A DNA stretch of 40,416 bases from Leyella stercorea (GTDB lineage: Bacteria > Bacteroidota > Bacteroidia > Bacteroidales > Bacteroidaceae), in NCBI RefSeq assembly GCF_019052365.1, contig NZ_JAHQUY010000027.1, positions 1-40,416 of the forward strand, given 5' to 3'. The notes beneath the pieces are model-generated. The model worked only from the letters and a program-made list of their open reading frames with translations. It made no database searches and was not told the origin of the DNA. Positions 7,750-16,246 of this stretch are shown one piece after another; the stretch's first letter is position 1; each line of letters begins with the position of its first letter. A program made the translations under genes and the position numbers.

Positions 7750-10700
7750 TTATTTTGCGATGATTATGCTTGGCTCGTCAGTCCATACGCTGTTGGCGCC
7801 CTTCTGCAGTTGTGCTGTGCGCAGCAGCGTGCCGTTCAGCGTGTAGATGTATGCAGTCTGCGCCTTGTGTGAGTGGAGCGTTGTCCACTGCTTGCCTGCC
7901 ACCTTCACTGGGAATGTGGTGCTGGAGTCGGCTGCGGCGTCCGTAATAGCGTCTGTCGGAGCGTCGGGCAGGTCAGCCACAACGTTGCCGAACTTGGTCC
8001 AGAAGCCCGTGGCGCGATAAGCAGCCTCGCTCGAAGCCGGCACGTGCAGCGTTACGTTCTGCGGACGACACTGAGCGAACGGATAGCTGTCGGTGTTGCT
8101 GCCTTCGGGCGGCGTCTGTGCGTAGCTGTAGATGTCCGTAAGATACTGGCATCCGCAGAATGCGTTGTCGCCAAGCGCCTCCAGGCTTGCCGGAAGCTTG
8201 ATCTGCGTGAGCATCGGGCAGTTGCGGAAGCACTCGCTGCCGATATATCGCAGCGTCTCGGGCAGTTTCAGGTCGGCAAGACTGGTGCAACCCATGAACT
8301 GCATTGAGCGTAGCGTGTCGATGCGCAGCTCCAGGTTGAGTGCCGTCACGAACATATTGCCCACGAACGGCGACATACCGTCGGTGTTGTCGAATCCGCG
8401 TACGGTGTATTCTATGCCTTCGTAAGCGATTGTGGCTGGAATGGTGATTGCTCCGGTGTACATGTTGCCGCTCGGGAAAGTCACCTCAGCGAAGTTGCCG
8501 TCGCCGGCATATATCGCCTTGTAGTCGATGCCATCGTATGTGAAGCGCTGCGGCAGAGCGGGCAGGTCGTCGGTGAAGCGCTGGAACATGCTCCACTTGC
8601 TGCTCTGCTGGAAAGCACCGGCAAGACCCTGCTGCACGTGAACCGTCACCTTGCCAGGGTTGGCAAGTCCGTCGAAAGCGTCAGCCGCCACGCAGTCGGG
8701 CGACGACGGATGAGCGTAGATGTCCGCTAGAGCCTGACATCCGCTGAACAACTTGCTGCCGGTAGCCTGCAAGCATACGGGCAACGAGATAGATTGCAGA
8801 GCCGAGCAGCCACTGAACGTTTCGCTACCAATCTGCTTCAGCGAGCGAGGCAGCACACAACTGCTGAGACGGCTGAAGTTCTTGAACGTAGCGCCGAACA
8901 GTCCCTGCGGAGTGGTGGCGTTCTCAAGGTCAATCAGCTTCAGCGACTGCAGTGAAGAGAGATACTGCAAGTCCTCGTTGTTGAGTTCGCCCGTTATTGT
9001 GAGCGCCTCTACAGCGTCGGCGTCAGCCGTGGCCTTATTGATGGCAGCCTTGAGCTGACCGGGTTTCTCAACGTTGACGTTGCACTCAGCCACAAGCTGC
9101 TCTGCCGTGTATCCCTTCGCCTTGATGTAGAGCGTGTCGGCGGTGAGCTGCACGCCGTCGGTGTGCGCCGTGTAAGCCTTTCCGTCGAGACTCAGCATGT
9201 CGAGACTTTTCTCGACGTTGCCGTCGAAGCTCACCTTATATATATATGTAGAACCGAGGAGCGGTTTTCCGTTGTATGTCTTGTTCTGCGCATTGCTGCA
9301 ATCGATGGTGGCGTTCTTCGCATCTACAACTACCTCCACCACCGGCACCTTGCGCTCGTATGCCTGCACTACGACCTCTCTGCCCAGCGCGTTGAGCACC
9401 GGCAGCCACTTCGTAGCGCCGTCCGCACACGCCATGAGCTGCAGATAGTAGCCCTTTGCGGCATTGTTCTTCGCCGTCAGTTCGAAGTCGACGGCTTGCG
9501 TGCTGCCTCCGTTCATGTCAATCTGCTTGCTGCCCAACGATTCCACTACCGATCCGTCGGCTTTACAGAGGTTCCACTGCAGCTTGCCTCGCCATGTGCT
9601 GAGCGCCGAGAGCGCCGAGAGGTGTACGCTTTGCTTTTCGCCCGCCTTCAATGAAGATATTGTGGTGCAGAATCCTTCATATTTGCCCTCGCAGTCGAGC
9701 TGTAGCGGTGCGGCTTTCTCAGCCTTCACGGGTGTGATGCCTATCACAGCCTGCTGCTTGTTGGCGAACTCGAAGTTGCGGTCGGTCGATGTTATGGCTG
9801 ATATGGCGAAGAAGCCGTTGCCGCTGCCGTTCCATCCGAAGTTGAAGTGGAAGAGGTTGTCGCGGTAGCCGTCGAGCACGAAGCCGTGCGCTCCGCGTCC
9901 TTGTATCGATTCGCCGGTGTAGATAACCGGTCGGTTGCTGTCAATCTCCTTGCGCATCATGCCGTCCCACGTAGCGGCGTCGTAGTCGCTCGCTGTGAGC
10001 AGACGCGCCGTAGCTCCGTAGCGGAAGTATTGCTGCAGCGCCACGGGCACGAGTGTCTGTCGTGCTCCGCTGCTCTCCGCGTCGTAGTACATCTCGACCG
10101 ACACGCCCAAGTGGCGCATGAGCACAGCCACGGCATTGGCTTGCGCGTCGTTGTACGACTCGTAGCTTACGGGCATGTTCGCCCAATCGTAGTGCGTCGA
10201 GCCGAAGTTGGCTGTCATCACCGAGTCTTTCCAGATATGCGTCTTGCTGCCGCTGCCCACGTCGGGCCACTGGTGGTAGCGCATCACGATAGCCATCGCC
10301 GTAGCGGCGCATCCCGTGGGGTAGTGCTGCGGCGTGAGGTTGTTGAACGGTGCCCACTGTCCCCAAGCTGCTGTGCTGAGCAGGCGTTCGCCCTTATAGA
10401 GAGCCGAACGGGCGGGCGTTGTAGCGGCGCTGCTGGCAGCGTTGCCCAGTGCGTTGTACTGCGCCGTGTATCCTTCGAGCAAGTCGGCGAGTCCGTCGGG
10501 TATAGCGTTGCCAGCGAGCGGTCGGTCGGTGTAGCCGAGAATGCGCTGCATGCGCTCGTCGCCCGACACGATGAGTAACTGTTTCTCACGTTCGTCGGTG
10601 AAGAGGTAGAAGGCTTCCGCCTGCTTTTCGTCGCGCGCCTTCTTCAGCAGATGGCGTCCGCTTTTGTTGTTGATGCGCAGTAGGCTGACTGCAGTTTTGT

Positions 10701-10833
10701 TGTCGTTAGCCAGAAAGAAGTTTTCAGCCACTTTCTGTGCCTCGGCCAAGGTTCGCTTCTGTGCGTTTGTGGGCGCTGCCACTGCCAGCAGAACGAACAA
10801 TGCTGTGAATAGTTGTGCTCGCATAAGAGTCAA
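7750..10833 (-). CDS. Secreted C10 (SpeB-like) cysteine protease with leucine-rich repeats
   Basis: A 1027-residue exported protein. A signal peptide (MTLMRAQLFTALFVLLAVAAPTNA) is followed by an inhibitory propeptide-like region (about 27-125). The streptopain catalytic domain has Cys175 (YPTGCAATAMAIVMRYHQWP), His316 (GRGAHGFVLDGY) and a Trp-containing HFNFGWNGSGNG. After a linker come two blocks of BspA-type leucine-rich repeats (about 590-780 and 845-960; for example CSALQSISLP and CTSLADLKLPETLRYIGSECF). The C-terminus (YIYTLNGTLLRTAQLQKGANSV..SIIIAK) resembles a surface-sorting tail. Related proteases such as Prevotella interpain and streptococcal SpeB degrade host proteins. The LRR fusion suggests binding to a surface or partner. 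The propeptide seems short. Confidence 0.88.
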   Translation of the reverse strand: MTLMRAQLFTALFVLLAVAAPTNAQKRTLAEAQKVAENFFLANDNKTAVSLLRINNKSGRHLLKKARDEKQAEAFYLFTDEREKQLLIVSGDERMQRILGYTDRPLAGNAIPDGLADLLEGYTAQYNALGNAASSAATTPARSALYKGERLLSTAAWGQWAPFNNLTPQHYPTGCAATAMAIVMRYHQWPDVGSGSKTHIWKDSVMTANFGSTHYDWANMPVSYESYNDAQANAVAVLMRHLGVSVEMYYDAESSGARQTLVPVALQQYFRYGATARLLTASDYDAATWDGMMRKEIDSNRPVIYTGESIQGRGAHGFVLDGYRDNLFHFNFGWNGSGNGFFAISAITSTDRNFEFANKQQAVIGITPVKAEKAAPLQLDCEGKYEGFCTTISSLKAGEKQSVHLSALSALSTWRGKLQWNLCKADGSVVESLGSKQIDMNGGSTQAVDFELTAKNNAAKGYYLQLMACADGATKWLPVLNALGREVVVQAYERKVPVVEVVVDAKNATIDCSNAQNKTYNGKPLLGSTYIYKVSFDGNVEKSLDMLSLDGKAYTAHTDGVQLTADTLYIKAKGYTAEQLVAECNVNVEKPGQLKAAINKATADADAVEALTITGELNNEDLQYLSSLQSLKLIDLENATTPQGLFGATFKNFSRLSSCVLPRSLKQIGSETFSGCSALQSISLPVCLQATGSKLFSGCQALADIYAHPSSPDCVAADAFDGLANPGKVTVHVQQGLAGAFQQSSKWSMFQRFTDDLPALPQRFTYDGIDYKAIYAGDGNFAEVTFPSGNMYTGAITIPATIAYEGIEYTVRGFDNTDGMSPFVGNMFVTALNLELRIDTLRSMQFMGCTSLADLKLPETLRYIGSECFRNCPMLTQIKLPASLEALGDNAFCGCQYLTDIYSYAQTPPEGSNTDSYPFAQCRPQNVTLHVPASSEAAYRATGFWTKFGNVVADLPDAPTDAITDAAADSSTTFPVKVAGKQWTTLHSHKAQTAYIYTLNGTLLRTAQLQKGANSVWTDEPSIIIAK

Positions 10834-10909
10834 TAGTATTTTGAATGTTATAGTATCTTAGGCTTCTATTGTGCTGAAACCCATATAGAGTATGTTTAAA
10901 AGCAACATG

Positions 10910-10917
10910 CAAAGTTA
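10910..10917 (-). promoter_or_regulatory. Probable promoter -7 box of the C10 protease gene
   Basis: TAACTTTG on the minus strand, followed by C, about 77 bases before the start codon. The -33 element is unclear. The rest of the 359-bp gap 10834-11192 holds only the terminator hairpin at 11036-11072. Confidence 0.5.
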
Positions 10918-11035
10918 GATAAAACTTTTGAAAATGAGCCGTTTTTTGTGGCGTTTGTTGCGAAGGGCAGTGTTAAAACTGTCTGTATATGCGCCATGCC
11001 GCCATTGTCTGGTGCCATAAGGCCATAAAAACCAA

Positions 11036-11072
11036 CTTGCCGCACAACGCCTCGTTGAGGGTCGTGCGGCAA
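11036..11072 (-). terminator. Strong hairpin terminator
   Basis: CTTGCCGCAC (11036-11045) pairs perfectly with GTGCGGCAAG (11063-11072), and the loop holds a small extra stem. On the minus strand it is followed by ttggttttta. It ends transcription of the gene at 11193-11702. Confidence 0.75.
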
Positions 11073-11192
11073 GCAAATCATTAGTATGTTATGAATTTTT
11101 TTGGTGAGCCGGAGACTTCACAGCCTCAACTCGTTTGGTGTTTTAACTAAACATGATTTTATTGAGAAAGCATAGAAATTGTCTTTTTTGTC

Positions 11193-11702
11193 TTACTTGA
11201 GCATGGAGATGTCGTGCTGTTCCAACTGCTGTGGCACGGCGTCTGCGTCTGCCTTCTTCACCGAGTCGAGGTGAGCCGAGTCGTTGAGCGCCACCGACAC
11301 TCCAGGCACGGGCTGCGTAGAGTAGACTTCCGGCATCGCCGTGTTGCTCGCATCGTTGCTCTGGAACGAGAGCTGCGCAGCCTGTGTCAGTGTGAGCACT
11401 ATTGCTACCATTGCTGCCGCCTTGAAGAGTGGTGCGAAGCGTTGGCTGATGCGTATCGGCTGTGCCTTCACCTTCAGCTCCTGCGGCTCGTCGATCATGG
11501 ACATGATACGCTCGTCGAAGTCGTCGCCGAGGCGGTCGGTCTTCGTTTCGGTCTGCTCGTAATTGAAGAGCGGACGATACTTTGCGAGTTCCTCCGGCAC
11601 GCAAATCTGGCTGAAGAACGAGCGCAGTATCTGCTCTTCCTCAAGCGATGTCTCGCCCTTCCAGTAGCGGTCCAAGAGTTGGTTTATGTATTTATAGTCC
11701 AT
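11193..11702 (-). CDS. Single-span membrane protein, anti-sigma-like partner
   Basis: A 169-residue protein. The cytoplasmic N-terminal part begins MDYKYINQLLDRYWKGETSLEEEQILRSFF, a pattern found in many Bacteroidales proteins that sit beside ECF sigma factor genes. One hydrophobic segment at about 91-110 (PLFKAAAMVAIVLTLTQAAQ) is followed by an Asp/Ser-rich, presumably periplasmic tail. The order sigma factor then this gene, on the same strand, suggests an anti-sigma-like role. However, no zinc anti-sigma (HxxxCxxC) motif is present, and a terminator plus 480 bases of repeats separate the two genes. Homologues are sometimes given an erroneous oxidoreductase name in databases. Confidence 0.7.
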   Translation of the reverse strand: MDYKYINQLLDRYWKGETSLEEEQILRSFFSQICVPEELAKYRPLFNYEQTETKTDRLGDDFDERIMSMIDEPQELKVKAQPIRISQRFAPLFKAAAMVAIVLTLTQAAQLSFQSNDASNTAMPEVYSTQPVPGVSVALNDSAHLDSVKKADADAVPQQLEQHDISMLK

Positions 11703-12248
11703 ATTTACGATGTTGTTATATTGAGATGTTGAGGTGTTGAGATGTTGAGGTGTTTGGGTATTGAGCCTCTCGTTATATCTCTCGGGGTGTTCTTGGGTGT
11801 TTCTATATGTACGACGATTGAACGGAGAAAAGGTTACAGAGAAATTGTGCTTTTAACGCCCTTTAACAAAATTCGCTTTTAGGGGTGTCTTTTAGGGGGT
11901 ATCTTTTAGGGGGTGCACTTGTCTCAAGTGCACCAACAAAGCAAAAGGAGCACCAACAAAGCAAAAGGAGCACCAACAGAATGGTAGGTGCACTTCTTGC
12001 TCTTGCAAGCGGCAAAGCCGAGCGGAGCCCGTCTTTGACCACATTATTAGTTTTACCGGACAGCAATAGTTTCTTATATTTTCGCAGTAAAACCTCACGA
12101 AAAGTCATCGTCACCCGAACGGAATCCGATTGGACGGCGAACGGAATCCGATTGGACGGCGGACGCAATCTGATTGGACGGCGGACGCAAACGGTGAGAA
12201 AAGCTTAGGCTGTGTATCACTCGAAATGTCAGTTGAACCAAAAATAAA
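11703..12248. repeat. Mosaic of several repeat families between sigma factor and partner gene
   Basis: Contains gttgagatg/gttgaggtg words (11715-11760), a family hairpin (11912-11934) followed by 18-bp gcaccaacaaagcaaaag tandem units (11931-11985), and a REP-like word gcaagcggcaaagccgagcg (12005-12024) also found inverted at 18582-18606. A 22-bp unit around attggacggcg is repeated 3.3 times (12118-12194). The phrase gttttaccggacagcaata occurs at about 12050 and again near 12301. No gene seen. Confidence 0.85.
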
Positions 12249-12279
12249 CCCCGAAGTCCATTTTTACTGAGCTTCGGGG
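12249..12279 (-). terminator. Terminator downstream of the ECF sigma gene
   Basis: CCCCGAAG (12249-12256) and CTTCGGGG (12272-12279) form a perfect stem. On the minus strand it is followed by tttatttttgg, about 50 bases past the sigma factor stop. Confidence 0.75.
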
Positions 12280-12327
12280 AGGATATTTATGCTCTTTGCA
12301 GTTTTACCGGACAGCAATAATTGAGAA

Positions 12328-12843
12328 TCAAAGTCCGTAGTTGTCGTAGCGTTCGAATTGCTGTTTTATTGTCTGTCTGGCGCGGAATATGTTCACCTTC
12401 ACCTGCTCCTCCGTGATGCCGAGCACGGTGCCAATCTCCTTGTATGTCTTGCCCTCGATGTCGCGCAGCTGCATGCAGGCACGCTGCTTCTCTGGCAGAG
12501 CGTCGATGAGCTGTCGCACAATCTGCACCTTCTCGCGTTGTACGGTGCGCTCGTACGGGTTAGCCGTCGCCGTAGGGTTGCTGTCTACGGGCGTGTCGTC
12601 GAGCGACGCGTTCTGGTTCTCGTGCAGTCGCAGTCGGTCGAGCGCCATGTTGCGGCAGACGGTGAGTGCGAACGCCTCGATGTTCTCGATGGTGTCCCAC
12701 GAGTCGCGACGGTTCCAGACACGTATGAGCGTGTCCTGCACGATGTCCTCAGCCTCCTCGCGGCTCAGCGTGATGCGTAGCGCGAGGCGGTAAAGGATAT
12801 CCTTCATTGGCAATATGTCGCTTGCGAAACTAATCTTTTTCAT
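12328..12843 (-). CDS. ECF-type RNA polymerase sigma factor
   Basis: A 171-residue sigma-70 family protein that directs RNA polymerase to a subset of promoters. Region 2 (about 13-76) contains EAEDIVQDTLIRVWNRRDSW and ENIEAFALTVCRNMALDRLR. Region 4 (about 108-161) has LPEKQRACMQLRDIEGKTYKEIGTVLGITEEQVKVNIFRARQTIK split across the helix-turn-helix. The frame stays open 56 codons further upstream, but that part is translated repeat DNA (including the hairpin at 12873). I therefore start at ATG 12843 (MKKISFASDI). No extra-cytoplasmic sensor lies directly next to it; see the partner at 11193. Confidence 0.92.
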   Translation of the reverse strand: MKKISFASDILPMKDILYRLALRITLSREEAEDIVQDTLIRVWNRRDSWDTIENIEAFALTVCRNMALDRLRLHENQNASLDDTPVDSNPTATANPYERTVQREKVQIVRQLIDALPEKQRACMQLRDIEGKTYKEIGTVLGITEEQVKVNIFRARQTIKQQFERYDNYGL

Positions 12844-12872
12844 TCGAGAACTTTTTATTTGTTTTTTTAGGG

Positions 12873-13180
12873 GGTGCACTTGTCTCAAGTGCACCATCAT
12901 AATATAAGTGCACCATCCAAGTACAAGTGCACCATCCAAGTTAATAGCACTATTTTTTTGTTGGTGCAGCTGAGACAGCTGCACCCCCTGAGAGATCCAA
13001 GTTAATAGCACTATTTTTTTGTTGGTGCAGCTGGGACAGCTGCACCCCCTGAAGTAGCCAAGTTAATAGCGCCATTTTGTTTGTTGGTGCAGCTGGGACA
13101 GCTGCACCCCCTGAAGTAGCCAAGTTAATAGTGCCATTTTGTTTATTGGTGCAGCTGGGACAGCTGCACCCCCTGAAGTT
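12873..13180. repeat. Array of family hairpins in a 62-bp tandem repeat
   Basis: One minus-oriented hairpin (12873-12895) is followed by four plus-oriented copies with arms GGTGCAGCTG and CAGCTGCACC at 12963, 13024, 13086 and 13148, spaced 61, 62 and 62 bp. Each carries the same spacer (ccaagttaatagc then ccattttgtttgt, with small changes). The loop is AGA in the first and GGA in the next three. It fills the gap between the sensor kinase end and the sigma factor start. There is no variable spacer, so it is not a CRISPR. Confidence 0.9.
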
Positions 13181-13194
13181 AGCTGTAGCTCCTT

Positions 13195-14052
13195 CTATAG
13201 CGTTACGACGAACGTGGCGTGGTATCCTGCTTGTGGGCGTTCGGCGAGAGCGAGGTCGCCGCCCTGCGCCATCATCATCTGGCGAGAGAGCGAGAGACCG
13301 ATGCCCGAGCCCGTGCGCTTCGTGGTGAAGAACGGTACGAACACCTCGCGCGCCACCTCAGCCGCTATCGGCGTGCCGTCGTTGCTGATGAGCAGTTGCG
13401 TGCACTGGTCGGTGCGTTGTGCGCAGATATCTATGTTGTGCGCGCCAGCCTCCGCCGCATTCTTCACGATGTTGGTCAGCACCTGGTGCATCATGCTTGC
13501 GTCGGCGCGCAGCGTCTGCATGTCGTTGATGTCCATGTGCCAGGCGAGAGTGGGATAGAGCGCTTGCAGGTTGGAGACGAGTCGCTGCAGGTCAATCTCC
13601 TCGAAGCTCACCGTCTGCAGCTGCGTCATCTTGCGGTAGCTCTCCACGAATGCCGACAGGCTGCGACTCGTGTCGTATATCGCCTGGATGCCCTCCTCGA
13701 GCGGCGTTCCCTTCACCATCTTGCTGCCTATATACGCCTGTGTGATGCTCTGTATCGGCGTCACGGCGTTCATTATCTCGTGCGTCAACACGCGTGTCAG
13801 CCGCTGCCACGACTCCACCTCGCTGCGTGCCATCAGCTTGTTAATCTCTCCGCCCATCTCGTTGAGCATCTTCTGCAGGTCGCGCTCGCCGGGCATGATG
13901 CTGTCCGTTGGCAGTCGGAACATGAAGTCGCGGTTGCGCAGCGCCTCGCGCATAAGGCGCACTCGGGTGGAGAGGCGTCGCTGGTGGAGCCACTCAAAGA
14001 CGAAAAGCACTACGAGGAGTGCGGCGAGAAGAATTGTTATATATGGTGCCAT
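13195..14052 (-). CDS. Membrane-anchored sensor histidine kinase
   Basis: A 285-residue, short HK. One N-terminal membrane segment (about 4-20) is followed by a linker and dimerisation helix with the phospho-accepting His91 (RVLTHEIMNAVTPI). The ATPase domain has an N box (NIVKNAAEA, Asn198), G1 (ISNDG, Asp225), an F box (FVPFFTTKRTGSG) and G2 (GSGIGLSLSRQ). There is no periplasmic sensing domain; the signal may be sensed in the membrane or through a partner protein. It lies downstream of the response regulator on the same strand and most likely phosphorylates it. The NtrY-like HEIMNAVTPI box fits its pairing with a Fis-type regulator. Confidence 0.92.
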   Translation of the reverse strand: MAPYITILLAALLVVLFVFEWLHQRRLSTRVRLMREALRNRDFMFRLPTDSIMPGERDLQKMLNEMGGEINKLMARSEVESWQRLTRVLTHEIMNAVTPIQSITQAYIGSKMVKGTPLEEGIQAIYDTSRSLSAFVESYRKMTQLQTVSFEEIDLQRLVSNLQALYPTLAWHMDINDMQTLRADASMMHQVLTNIVKNAAEAGAHNIDICAQRTDQCTQLLISNDGTPIAAEVAREVFVPFFTTKRTGSGIGLSLSRQMMMAQGGDLALAERPQAGYHATFVVTL

Positions 14053-14056
14053 GTTG

Positions 14057-14234
14057 TGATGTTGAGATGTTGAGGTGGTGAGATGTTGAGGTGGTGAGGT
14101 GGTGAGGTGGTGAGATGTTGAGATATGATGTTGAGATGTTGTTTTGTTGAGATGTTGAGATTTCTCACTATTGTCACCACATCACCACCTCACCATTACA
14201 ACATCATATCTCACCACCACACCATCTCACCATC
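14057..14234. repeat. gttgagatg word repeats forming a large inverted structure
   Basis: The left half is gttgagatgttgaggtggtgag repeated in variants; the right half is its complement (ctcaccatctcaacc and similar). A perfect 15-bp inverted pair, TGAGATATGATGTTG (14119-14133) and CAACATCATATCTCA (14199-14213), could fold the spacer between regulator and kinase genes. The same words occur at 11715-11760 and 21080-21115. Confidence 0.8.
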
Positions 14235-14759
14235 TCAACCTTTTAACTTCCTATACAGCGTCTGCCTCGTTATTCCTAACAGTTCCGCCGCCTTGCTCAT
14301 GTTGCCGTGACACTGGTCCACCACGCGATGCACGTGCTGCTGTTCGAGTTCGTCGAGCGTCACCACCTCGCGACTCTTCTCCACCGCGTCGCGCAGCGTG
14401 CGCACCAGTTCGTCGTTGTCCCAAGGCTTTGTCACGAAGTCGGCAGCCCCGTTCTTCAGTCCCTTCACCGCCAACTGCACGTCGGCATACGCCGTCATCA
14501 GCACCACCGGTGTGTCGGGATGCAGCTTCTTCAGTGTGCGCAGCCAGAAAAGTCCGTCCTGCCCCGTGTTCACGCCTAATGAGAAGTTCATGTCGAGCAG
14601 CACCACGTCAACATGCTCCTCGCTCATAGTGGCTACGAGCCGGTCCGTATTGCTGAGTGTCACGATGCGCGTGAACACCCCTGCAAGACAAATCTTCAAG
14701 GCGGTGAGTATCGCCGGGTTGTCGTCGACGATGAGTATCGTGTTGTAATAGTTGCTCAT
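14235..14759 (-). CDS. Response regulator, receiver plus Fis-type HTH
   Basis: A 174-residue regulator. The receiver domain (about 6-122) has the acidic pair Asp12/Asp13 (IVDDN), phospho-acceptor Asp56 (VVLLDMNF), switch Thr89 (LMTAYA) and Lys111 (VTKPWD). The C-terminal HTH (about 137-174: HRVVDQCHGNMSKAAELLGITRQTLYRKLKG) is the Fis-like domain of NtrC proteins. The central sigma-54 AAA+ domain is absent, so it should act as a conventional dimeric repressor or activator, like the RegA/ActR group. I use ATG 14759 (MSNYYNTILIVDDN); a start three codons upstream is possible. It is divergent from the TolC gene with palindromes between them, so it probably controls the exporter and perhaps itself. 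Confidence 0.9.
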   Translation of the reverse strand: MSNYYNTILIVDDNPAILTALKICLAGVFTRIVTLSNTDRLVATMSEEHVDVVLLDMNFSLGVNTGQDGLFWLRTLKKLHPDTPVVLMTAYADVQLAVKGLKNGAADFVTKPWDNDELVRTLRDAVEKSREVVTLDELEQQHVHRVVDQCHGNMSKAAELLGITRQTLYRKLKG

Positions 14760-14783
14760 ATTAAGCACTTTATGTTTCTACTG

Positions 14784-14791
14784 CAAAAGTA
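14784..14791 (-). promoter_or_regulatory. Probable promoter -7 box of the response regulator gene
   Basis: TACTTTTG on the minus strand, followed by C, about 25 bases before the start codon. The downstream palindromes at 14820-14860 lie where the -33 region and upstream activator sites would be. Confidence 0.5.
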
Positions 14792-14819
14792 CAAAAAAAA
14801 GTGCAAGCCACTGGCACAT

Positions 14820-14860
14820 GTGTATCATTTTCATACACTCTGCTGTATGATAATCATACA
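14820..14860. promoter_or_regulatory. Two tandem 17-bp palindromes, candidate regulator operators
   Basis: TGTATCATTTTCATACA (14821-14837) and TGTATGATAATCATACA (14844-14860) match at 14 of 17 positions. Their centres are 23 bp apart, about two helical turns. The second is a perfect palindrome around one base. They lie between the divergent response regulator and TolC promoters. The core ATGATAATCAT recurs at 18569-18579 before the permease gene. This fits sites for a dimeric Fis-type HTH, but binding by this regulator is an inference. Confidence 0.6.
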
Positions 14861-14909
14861 ACCGCCGTTTTTCCCCTGCCAACCCCTTCCGTTTGCTTGT
14901 GTAAAGACG

Positions 14910-14917
14910 TAAATTTG
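14910..14917 (+). promoter_or_regulatory. Promoter -7 box of the export operon
   Basis: TAAATTTG, followed by C, 24 bases before the TolC start. TTTG at 14892-14895 is closer than the normal -33 spacing, which fits a promoter needing an activator. Confidence 0.5.
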
Positions 14918-14941
14918 CAGCAGAAACAAAACAGAAACGAT

Positions 14942-16246
14942 ATGAACCGATTACTCGTCACCCTATCCCTCGTGCTTGCCACGATGACCGTTGAGGCAGC
15001 AGAGCCGTGGAGCGTGGAGCGCTGCATGGAGTACGCCGCCGAGCACAGTCACACGGTGCGCCTGCAGCAGTACGACCTCGACGCAAGTCGCACCGAACGC
15101 ACACGCGCCATCGGCGCCTTCCTGCCCGACGTGTATGGATCGGTAGGCGCACAGATGAACTTCGGACGCGCCATCGACCCCGAGACCAACACCTACACCG
15201 ATGTTAATACCTTCTATAACGGCTACGGCTTGCAGGCGTCGCTCGTCGTCTTCGACGGCTTGCAGCGCTACAACGAACTGCGCATGGCTCGCGCCAATGT
15301 GGCGATGGGTAGGTCGGCGTTGCAGGCGGAGAAAGACGCCGTGCGACTGAGGGTGTACAAGGCGTGCATGGATTTGCTCTACTGCGAGGGTGCCGTGGAA
15401 CACACCAGCCGCAAACGCGACGAGAGTCGTGCGCTGCTCCATCAAGTAGAAGTGATGGCTGAGGTGGGGCAGAAGAGCGAAGCCGACGTGGCGCAGATGC
15501 GAGCTACACTGGCTGCCGACGACTACGAGCTGACACACATGCAGAGCCAGACCACGAAGGCGCTGCTCGCGCTGAAGCAGCAGATGAACTTCCCCATCGC
15601 CGACACGCTCATCGTTGAGAAGCCTTCGGTAGACGCTCCGCTACAGTCTTCAGACAATGCGTATAATATATATAATGTGGCGCTCGCAACCAATCCGCGC
15701 ATAGCGCAGGCTGAGAGCAGTGTGGCTGCAGCCCGCTACGCCTTGCGCGCAGCCCGCGGCGCCTTCCTGCCAACGCTCTCTCTCTCCGGTGGCGTCTCCA
15801 CCTCGTTCTACCGCAATATGGATGTGGGTGGACACGCTCCGTTCAGCAAGCAGTTCAAGAACAACGCCGGCGAATACGTGGCTCTCTCGCTGAGCATTCC
15901 TATTTTCAACCGTCTCGGCTCCGTTTCCTCCGTTCGCTCGCGCCGCATAGCTCTCGACCGGGCACGCGAATCGCTCTGCTACGAGCGCTCCGAGCTGCAG
16001 CGCATCATTGCCGAAGCTGTCGCTGACGTGGAGAACAGCGCCAAGGAGGTGCAGAAGATGAAGGATCAGGTTGAGGCTGACAGCTTAGCCGCCTATCTCA
16101 CTACGCGCAAGTTCGAGGAGGGCATGGCGTCGTCTATCGACGTGCGCACGGCGGCGGTCACGCTCCTGCAAAGCCGTGTAAAACTGCTGCAGAGCCAGCT
16201 CACAATGATGTACAACCGCCAGGTGCTGGCGTACTATGAAAAGTAA
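14942..16246 (+). CDS. TolC-family outer membrane efflux protein
   Basis: A 434-residue outer membrane channel subunit. The signal peptide is MNRLLVTLSLVLATMTVEAA, then EPWSVERCMEYAAEHSHTVR opens the first TolC repeat. Two OEP repeats of long helical hairpins follow (for example NELRMARANVAMGRSALQAEKDAV and AEAVADVENSAKEVQKMKDQ), with beta-rich parts (VYGSVGAQMNFGRAIDPETN). Trimers of such proteins form the exit duct of tripartite exporters. The frame is open 47 codons upstream, but the sequence there is promoter and operator DNA, so ATG 14942 with its signal peptide is the start. It is the first gene of the exporter cluster. Confidence 0.93.
   Translation: MNRLLVTLSLVLATMTVEAAEPWSVERCMEYAAEHSHTVRLQQYDLDASRTERTRAIGAFLPDVYGSVGAQMNFGRAIDPETNTYTDVNTFYNGYGLQASLVVFDGLQRYNELRMARANVAMGRSALQAEKDAVRLRVYKACMDLLYCEGAVEHTSRKRDESRALLHQVEVMAEVGQKSEADVAQMRATLAADDYELTHMQSQTTKALLALKQQMNFPIADTLIVEKPSVDAPLQSSDNAYNIYNVALATNPRIAQAESSVAAARYALRAARGAFLPTLSLSGGVSTSFYRNMDVGGHAPFSKQFKNNAGEYVALSLSIPIFNRLGSVSSVRSRRIALDRARESLCYERSELQRIIAEAVADVENSAKEVQKMKDQVEADSLAAYLTTRKFEEGMASSIDVRTAAVTLLQSRVKLLQSQLTMMYNRQVLAYYEK

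Noticed and set aside
11885..12208. Small open frames in the repeat mosaic, both strands
   Set aside because: They consist of tandem repeat translations (for example KQKEHQQSKRSTN) without family resemblance.
12844..13011. N-terminal extension of the ECF sigma factor
   Set aside because: The added 56 residues are translated hairpin repeat; homologous sigma factors start near MKKISF.
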